Of a DNA stretch of 11,956 bases, positions 6,967 to 11,956 are shown one piece after another. The position numbers were made by a program, and so were the translations under genes. Positions within the stretch are counted from its first letter, which is position 1. Every line of letters starts with the position of its first letter. Below the pieces are notes generated by a model, which saw nothing but the letters and a program-made list of their open reading frames with translations, was not told the origin of the DNA and ran no database searches. The stretch is from Discostella pseudostelligera (taxonomy: Eukaryota > Bacillariophyta > Thalassiosirophyceae > Thalassiosirales > Thalassiosiraceae): the NCBI GenBank assembly GCA_036940085.1, contig JALLBK010000482.1, positions 1-11,956 of the forward strand, written 5' to 3'.

Positions 6967-9408
6967 ATGGAGCCTCCCGAGATTGATTGTCGATCTATGC
7001 CCTCGCAGCGCCAGACGCAGCGACGCCGCAGCTCCCTCCATACTGACGATGAGGAGGAAAATGCCCTGCTTGACAATGGACTTGCTCGTCGGCCCTCCCC
7101 GTCGTCGCCCCGCTCACTATCCAATGACATTGCCGTGTGCAACAATGCTTGGTGGAACCTGTCGTTCCCTACTCGATCAATTTTGTCGCTTATTGCTGCC
7201 GTGCTACTGATTTCATCCACGTACGAATTCGCTGTTAATGAAGGAGTGCGAGAGCAGGAGGCTGAAAATCAAAAGGAACTCAACGCAGTTGATTATTCGA
7301 TTAAGTCATGGAAGGTTTTTGGAGGTGGCGGTGTTCGTAGCAACAATAATATCAATACCAAGAGTATGAATGATTCTGATTTGAATAATGAGAAGTCAGA
7401 CCAGCTCCATCTCGTAAACAAAAATGATGGGAAAGATTTCCATCAAACACTTGTCGACACCAGAGCCAAAGCTCAAGAATTGATATCGAGATTGAATGAC
7501 TACTATGGCGGTGAAGAAAAAGCAAATGCAATGCTTGTGAACAGTTGGCAGGCTCGGTGGATGTTAGATGACGAATATTCGTATAGTGATGGGACAGATA
7601 ATGACAAGGGAAATAGAGAACTTCGTCGTATCAAAAGGAGTAAAGGCAGAAAGAATCAACCGCCGGATGACAACGGTGAGAATGGTGATGATGAGGAAAA
7701 GGAAAAGGAAAAGGAGCAGGAGGAGGTTAAAGAACAAGAAAAAAAAACACCAGATGACAACGTTGAGAATGATGGCGATAAGCCAAAGGAAGAACAAAAG
7801 AAGAAAAAAGACAAAGTCAAACAAGGCAAAGTTGTGGAGAATCCAGAGGACATGTCGCCAGAGGAGTTGGAACAACACCATCACTACCGAAGGCAACGTA
7901 CCACAAAGCTCATCACGACCATGGCCCGAGCCCTACTCAATCCAAATCAAGATACATTCCTCATTGGTACCATCGGTTCGTCGGTGGCAGCTGGACATGA
8001 CAATTGTGCATACGACTCGTATGAAAATCAATTACAACGGACTCTCACTCCATTATTTGCCGCGGCCAATATGCAGATAATCGTCCAAAATGCTGGCGAG
8101 GGTGGAGGGTGTGGCGATAGTCATCAAAATCAGGTGTTTTGCATCACGCACAATGTGTCGCCCAATGTGGATATTATACATTACAGCTGGACATACTTTG
8201 AAAGGGAAACGCCCGAGGTGCAACGTGAGCAATTGATACGATGGGCACAACATATGGAACGTCGACCGATGGTGCATCATTTGATTGCTCGGGGGAAGAA
8301 GAATACATGCGATGGCGATGTCAAAGTCAATGTAGATCTCGACAATGCCTATGCCATATTTGGATATAATGCATTTTGCATTCAGACGGGACTGTACTTT
8401 GGAGGACATGACTATGATGCAGACAGTGAAGCGGGGATAAACCGCTTCGGTTGGCAGTTCCATGGTGACGGATATCACAACACTACCAGATATGGTGAAG
8501 AGTTGCCTGACGGTGATCCTCGGAGAGAAAGTTTGGGAACAGTGTACAGAAATTGGCATCCTGGTCCATTGGGCTTTCAGGTTGCTGCGGATGCATTTGC
8601 GTATGTTTACACAATGGGTTTATTGAAGGCATTGGACATTATTGAGCAAGATTTGAATTCTGGCTTGAATGTATTGGATCGATGGTTTGATTCCGATAGA
8701 CGGCTGGAGTCGGCAGAAGGAAGAGAGAAAGGTTGGAATTCACATCACTTGCGAACGGATCCGTATCTTCCTGCTCAATCATCCTCACAACGCCATCGAA
8801 TTCGGCTACCACCACTTGGAAATATGCCCGAGCCACTGTTCTGCGATCCACTCTATTGCTCTACTCCTCATCCACCTTCATGTCTCAACTATGAAAAGCC
8901 AACCTTTGGAGTTCCTGGAATCACCGTCCAAACTCAATCCACGTGGGAGATTACTCACGATGACAATAAATGGAATTACATGGTAGGAAAGGTTGATACG
9001 GCCCTCATCAAAAATCTTAATGATCCTGAATGGGAAAGTAAGTGCACCCACGCAGATGCTTGTGGAGGAATAACGGCACAGGATTCTACCCAAGGAGTAT
9101 TGACGTATGAACTGCCATCGTCCAGGATGACTGCTGGACTAGTATTTCTATGTGGGTGTTGTGGGAAGAAGGTTGGAGAGGATATGTTCCTTAACAATCA
9201 GAACATTGCATTCACATTAAATGGCCGCGAGCTCGACAAGACGAAGATGGACGTTTATCCTAATCCAAAATGCATTCGATTACTAAAATCCTTTGGTGAC
9301 GGCGAGTACAACAAGGAGGATGCACTGCTTCTATCCGTTCAACTGACTGACCCGGATGCGAATGGGACACCTCCAACAGTGATGATCAGCCATATCGTTG
9401 CATTGTAA
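6967..9408 (+). CDS. Type II membrane protein with SGNH-hydrolase-like domain and Cys-rich C-terminal region
   Basis: The protein has 813 residues. A short cytoplasmic-type N-terminus (1-65, Arg/Ser/Glu-rich) is followed by one hydrophobic segment at ~69-87, read as a signal anchor. Residues 215-300 are a Lys/Glu/Asp-rich linker in which PDDNxEN occurs twice (233-239 and 262-268). From ~328 an SGNH-like fold is suggested by FLIGTIGSSVAAGHD (331-345), where GSSVAAG replaces GDSxxxG and S339 would be the nucleophile. Further support comes from QNAGEGGG (374-381), a VDIIHYSW strand (401-408) and RNWHPGPLGF (528-537), with H531 as the likely catalytic His. The usual Asp three residues before this His is R528, and no GxND block is clear. 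Activity on esterified or acetylated glycans is therefore possible but uncertain. The C-terminal ~190 residues hold at least nine Cys (626, 631, 639, 693, 699, 729, 731, 732, 769) and look like a separate disulphide-bonded extracytoplasmic domain that I do not recognise. The start has a strong ACCATGG context. Confidence 0.8.
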   Translation: MEPPEIDCRSMPSQRQTQRRRSSLHTDDEEENALLDNGLARRPSPSSPRSLSNDIAVCNNAWWNLSFPTRSILSLIAAVLLISSTYEFAVNEGVREQEAENQKELNAVDYSIKSWKVFGGGGVRSNNNINTKSMNDSDLNNEKSDQLHLVNKNDGKDFHQTLVDTRAKAQELISRLNDYYGGEEKANAMLVNSWQARWMLDDEYSYSDGTDNDKGNRELRRIKRSKGRKNQPPDDNGENGDDEEKEKEKEQEEVKEQEKKTPDDNVENDGDKPKEEQKKKKDKVKQGKVVENPEDMSPEELEQHHHYRRQRTTKLITTMARALLNPNQDTFLIGTIGSSVAAGHDNCAYDSYENQLQRTLTPLFAAANMQIIVQNAGEGGGCGDSHQNQVFCITHNVSPNVDIIHYSWTYFERETPEVQREQLIRWAQHMERRPMVHHLIARGKKNTCDGDVKVNVDLDNAYAIFGYNAFCIQTGLYFGGHDYDADSEAGINRFGWQFHGDGYHNTTRYGEELPDGDPRRESLGTVYRNWHPGPLGFQVAADAFAYVYTMGLLKALDIIEQDLNSGLNVLDRWFDSDRRLESAEGREKGWNSHHLRTDPYLPAQSSSQRHRIRLPPLGNMPEPLFCDPLYCSTPHPPSCLNYEKPTFGVPGITVQTQSTWEITHDDNKWNYMVGKVDTALIKNLNDPEWESKCTHADACGGITAQDSTQGVLTYELPSSRMTAGLVFLCGCCGKKVGEDMFLNNQNIAFTLNGRELDKTKMDVYPNPKCIRLLKSFGDGEYNKEDALLLSVQLTDPDANGTPPTVMISHIVAL

Positions 9409-9510
9409 AGTAAATGTACGAACTTAGGCATTCTTGCCATTGAATAGCTGGTGTCCATAAAGAGATTATTCCTCTACTTTCCGAAAAGACGACTTCAAAC
9501 GAATCGCAGG
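9409..9510. other. Convergent 3' intergenic gap
   Basis: Only 102 nt separate the two stop codons. ATAAAG occurs at ~9457 on the + strand, but no canonical AATAAA was seen. A short inverted repeat, GGTCAA-AG-TTGACC (9509-9522), spans the stop codon of the minus-strand gene. The two 3' UTRs probably overlap. Confidence 0.45.
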
Positions 9511-11427
9511 TCAAAGTTGACCAAATACAAATCCCCAAACCTCAACATCTACAATATCAAACACTCCACCTCGATCAGAAACCAATGGTTCATTGTCAAA
9601 AGCAGCACATCGCGCGGTAGTTCCTCTAGTGAAGCCATCTTCCAGAGACAATCCAAAGCCCTCATCGTCCGACATTCGATCGCTCTTCTCACCGCCCCCG
9701 AAGGCAATGATACGACGATAAGCATCAAACACGATCTTCTTGGACGTTGCTGTGCAGTTCTTTCCATACACCTCCACGATCGACGGTGGATCATGGCCAT
9801 CATCATCATCTGTTGTAGTTTTCAATAACTTGAACAAGCAAGATCTACCCGCGCCTCCAACTACGGATGATGATAAATTGATCAGTGGAACATCGGAATA
9901 TCCCCCAATTGTACCCCCCGCTGTAGTCTTCACAACGAGGAGAGTGGATTGTTGTTCCGGACATGTACACCACTCTGTCACTCGTTTCTGAAATGCCACG
10001 AAGGAGTCACCATCACGTACTAAACTGTAAATGCGTGTCCATGGTCGATGGCAGAGAAAAGGTGGTATGACTGATTCTCGCAGGGCATTCATCTGGCTTT
10101 GTGTCAATAGGAACTGTGGTGATGTACTCTTCTCTTGTACTGTCACCACTGGAGGTAGAATTGATGTAATCATGTTGTTACCATCGGCGTCATCTTCCAC
10201 GGAGGAGATCCAATTGTTGTCAATGGCCATTGTCTGAAGATCATTCATGAAAGTGTACCGACTAAACATCACACTGAGACGACGATACCATACGAACTGA
10301 CTATGATGTGCAGCCATTGCCCTCCAAACAAGTACAGGGTCCATCAATCTAAATTGCATGTTGTCCACACCCGAAAATTGTCGCATCCGCGTAGAATTCT
10401 TTCGTTCCATCCATGGCAAGGCGCCGATGAAAAAGTAGAATAGGTACAATGCCAAATTGAACAGCCACATGAGAAGGAAAGGGAATAGATCCACAAATGC
10501 CCACAAGAAATATTTGTACAATGGATTGGATATGGTGTTGAGTGTGTGCACTGTCACATTCATCTCGATGATATCATCTCCACCTCCACCATCACTGCTT
10601 GTCTTCCGACGGCACAATTGGAGCATAGACGATACATTACCATGCTTGTCATCAACTCCACTAGATGTGACATGACATTTATCATGGAGTAAATACCGAA
10701 TACCACGATAGACATCGACATGATTGGTATGGCCGGAGACACCCCCCTCATCAAAGGTTAGGATATTGAGATTGATTGATTGGACTACTCTTTGGGATGA
10801 TGTTGTTGAGGATGGAGGATCTTGTTGTGGTGAGTATGGTTGATGTTTCGATACATTCGTTTGGATGTAGTCCCAGTCACCTCCTGCATCTTGATCGTCA
10901 GTGCATGCAACTGAAGCTGGAACAATCTGTCGCTGAATGTGATCTAAAACCACCTGTGAAATATATTCCGAACTCCATACTACATCGGGACCATCCTTCA
11001 TGCACACATCGTTCAGTACTGTTACTTCAATTCCATTCTCTTTGTCATCGCCCATTTTGACTCTAGCGTAGAATTGATTGCCACTACCACTACTATTGTT
11101 ACCAATTAGAGAACATGCCACATGCATTTCCTTCTCACGTATTGGTCCATCCAATTCAGATCGATAGTCCCCATTGCTAAGACAGAGCACGCCTACTTTT
11201 CTGTTTATGATTGCTCGTTGAGATGATTGTGGCGGTGATTGACGCCGGCCATTGTTCTTGTCGCATGGTGGAGGTCGCGGTCGCGACGGAGGAGGAGGCG
11301 GTGATGCTGGAACGACGAGATTTCGAAGTGTTGGAATGAAGAACATCGATTCATCATCGGGATGGGCCACGACGAGAAGCCATATCTCTGTTGGATGCTT
11401 AGGGGAAGGGGTTGAATGTGTAGTCAT
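9511..11427 (-). CDS. PIGL: GlcNAc-PI de-N-acetylase (PIG-L/GPI12 family) fused to a C-terminal TLDc domain
   Basis: PIG-L removes the acetyl group from GlcNAc-phosphatidylinositol at the ER, the second step of GPI-anchor synthesis. In this 638-residue product the zinc/catalytic AHPDDE is at 21-26, with LCLSNGDY at 81-88, a conserved R-E-K-E stretch at 97-100, LTFDEGGVSGHTNH at 223-236 (H233 and H236) and the family's late block AMxxHHSQFVWYRRLSVMFSRY at 370-391. A Pro/Arg-rich insert lies at 38-75. The usual N-terminal membrane segment is absent; instead residues 303-337 form a long hydrophobic stretch. After a ~35-residue linker, residues 438-636 match TLDc: LLTQSQMNALRES, PWTRIYSLVRDGDSF (462-476), LLVVKTTAGGTIGGYSD (496-512), the IAFGGG core (574-579), GLSLEDGFTRG (592-602) and the closing FDIVDVEVWGF (623-633). 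No stop or promoter-sized gap separates the two halves. TLDc proteins elsewhere act in oxidation resistance and bind V-ATPase. Confidence is high for both domains and moderate that one mRNA encodes both. Confidence 0.9.
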   Translation of the reverse strand: MTTHSTPSPKHPTEIWLLVVAHPDDESMFFIPTLRNLVVPASPPPPPSRPRPPPCDKNNGRRQSPPQSSQRAIINRKVGVLCLSNGDYRSELDGPIREKEMHVACSLIGNNSSGSGNQFYARVKMGDDKENGIEVTVLNDVCMKDGPDVVWSSEYISQVVLDHIQRQIVPASVACTDDQDAGGDWDYIQTNVSKHQPYSPQQDPPSSTTSSQRVVQSINLNILTFDEGGVSGHTNHVDVYRGIRYLLHDKCHVTSSGVDDKHGNVSSMLQLCRRKTSSDGGGGDDIIEMNVTVHTLNTISNPLYKYFLWAFVDLFPFLLMWLFNLALYLFYFFIGALPWMERKNSTRMRQFSGVDNMQFRLMDPVLVWRAMAAHHSQFVWYRRLSVMFSRYTFMNDLQTMAIDNNWISSVEDDADGNNMITSILPPVVTVQEKSTSPQFLLTQSQMNALRESVIPPFLCHRPWTRIYSLVRDGDSFVAFQKRVTEWCTCPEQQSTLLVVKTTAGGTIGGYSDVPLINLSSSVVGGAGRSCLFKLLKTTTDDDDGHDPPSIVEVYGKNCTATSKKIVFDAYRRIIAFGGGEKSDRMSDDEGFGLSLEDGFTRGTTARCAAFDNEPLVSDRGGVFDIVDVEVWGFVFGQL

Positions 11428-11599
11428 TGTTTCCGTTGTTGGGTGCTACTCACAGTTGGATATTGCGATGCCCGTGGCCATGGTCGGTCAGGTGATGGTA
11501 GGTGGTGCATGCAAGCGTCGCCGGTCGCCGCTTCGCTTTTGCTTTCGTGGGCATCTCGAGTTCCCGCCAACACTCTCCCTCTCCCGCTAAAATTTGAAT
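11428..11599 (-). promoter_or_regulatory. Promoter region of the PIG-L-TLDc gene
   Basis: The sequence upstream (higher coordinates) of the ATG at 11427 is GC-rich and contains an E2F-like TTCCCGCCAA at 11561-11570, about 135 nt from the start, plus a variant CTCCCGCTAA at 11581-11590. No CACGTG is present. On the minus strand a GTGAGT at 11447-11452 resembles a splice donor, but no convincing acceptor lies between it and the ATG. A minus-strand frame through this region (11424-11690) has no recognisable features. Confidence 0.45.
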
Positions 11600-11613
11600 G
11601 TGTCTCGTCTCTA

Positions 11614-11768
11614 AATTCAAAAAATGAGAAACCAGTTTGGTCTACAGAGGATCCCGTAAATTTTAACTCATTGAATTTAGTCTTTCTCAATTCAAAAATG
11701 AGATGCCAGTAAATACTGTCTACGGGGGCCTTCTAGAATTCAAACTCAGTTGAATTTGTACCTTTCTC
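11614..11768. repeat. Two diverged tandem copies of a 75-80-nt unit
   Basis: Copy 1 is 11614-11688 and copy 2 is 11689-11768. Both begin AATTCAAAAA(A)TGAGA, continue with a CCAGT...GTCTAC block, have a TTGAATTTRG/TTGAATTTGT segment near the end and finish in CTTTCTC. A third partial copy of the ending (TTTGAATGTGTCTCGTCTCT) lies directly before copy 1 at ~11593-11612. Divergence between copies is substantial, so the duplication is old. It may be the subterminal or LTR-like part of a mobile element, or a minisatellite. Confidence 0.6.
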
Positions 11769-11824
11769 GTTCCTGGTTTCTACATAGGAGTCTTTTAGTC
11801 TGTACGCACATCAAGGTCAATCTG

Positions 11825-11956
11825 TCGACAAGACGGTGGATGTGGCGGGAAATTCTATTGTCGAAAATCTGTCAGAGAAACCTCCTCGATTTGGGCCCCA
11901 AAAAAAAAGAGGTTTCGACAAGATTTTGGATAAGATTGAGGCCACAAGATTTTTAG
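11825..11956. repeat. Repeat-rich right edge with hairpin
   Basis: A direct repeat of 16 nt with three mismatches (TCGACAAGA-NNN-TGGA) occurs at 11825-11840 and 11915-11930. ACAAGATTTT occurs at 11918-11927 and again at 11944-11953. GAAACCTC (11877-11884) pairs with GAGGTTTC (11909-11916) around a loop containing a TTTGGG-CCC-C-AAA quasi-palindrome and an A9 run. An E2F-like GGCGGGAAA is at 11844-11852. The + frame open to the window edge (11750-11956) lacks recognisable protein features. The density of repeats suggests the margin of a repetitive element continuing beyond the window. Confidence 0.45.

Noticed and set aside
7568..8080. 170-codon + frame overlapping the SGNH-like gene
   Set aside because: Shadow frame of the Lys/Glu/Asp-rich linker; composition is Met/Arg/Lys and no domain is seen.
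9451..9828. 125-codon + frame opposite the TLDc domain
   Set aside because: Antisense to a conserved domain and without recognisable features of its own.
11204..11316. Possible in-frame intron encoding the Pro/Arg-rich insert (residues 38-75) of the PIG-L domain
   Set aside because: A GTCGTT...AACAG pair exists on the minus strand, but the interval is C-rich with no T-rich tract and no good branch site. It is kept as coding, though RNA evidence could change this.
11750..11956. Partial + gene running off the right edge
   Set aside because: The frame closes with TAG at the last base, starts inside the duplicated repeat unit, and shows no domain or codon pattern like the real genes.

Overview
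The window looks like nuclear DNA from a unicellular eukaryotic alga, most probably a diatom or close stramenopile. This is inferred from four things: long, nearly intron-free genes packed on both strands; one short GT-AG intron; proteins of clear eukaryotic families (IMP4, PIG-L, TLDc) padded with acidic, Ser/His-rich or Pro-rich low-complexity segments; and secretory or membrane proteins with no obvious wider relatives. No rRNA, tRNA, CRISPR array or intact transposon was recognised.

There are five protein-coding genes. (1) 916-3111 (+) is an unrecognised secretory/membrane protein with long acidic tracts. (2) 3253-4197 (-) is IMP4, the Brix-domain protein of the U3 snoRNP that processes 18S rRNA. 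(3) 4461-6479 (+) is a TrmH/SpoU-family tRNA 2'-O-methyltransferase with a 117-nt in-frame intron at 5315-5431. (4) 6967-9408 (+) is a single-pass membrane protein with an SGNH-hydrolase-like domain and a Cys-rich C-terminal region. (5) 9511-11427 (-) is a PIG-L family GlcNAc-PI de-N-acetylase joined in one open frame to a C-terminal TLDc domain. Genes 1/2 and 4/5 are convergent with short gaps (141 and 102 nt). Genes 2/3 are head-to-head across 263 nt, so an rRNA-processing gene and an RNA-methylation gene share one promoter region.

The non-coding stretches are structured. Every CCCGCC/GGCGGG hexamer I could find (eight) lies in intergenic DNA upstream of one of the five genes, and none was seen in coding sequence. 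Three promoter regions also carry CCACGTG G-box elements. Upstream of gene 1 these sit in an array with a 32-nt period; upstream of gene 4 the E2F-like sites form a perfect inverted pair. The last ~350 nt (11600-11956) are AT-richer and hold a duplicated ~75-80-nt unit, a hairpin and further short repeats, which suggests the edge of a repetitive element running off the window.

The item most worth following up is the PIG-L-TLDc fusion: the first committed step of GPI-anchor synthesis joined to a domain known elsewhere for V-ATPase binding and oxidation resistance.
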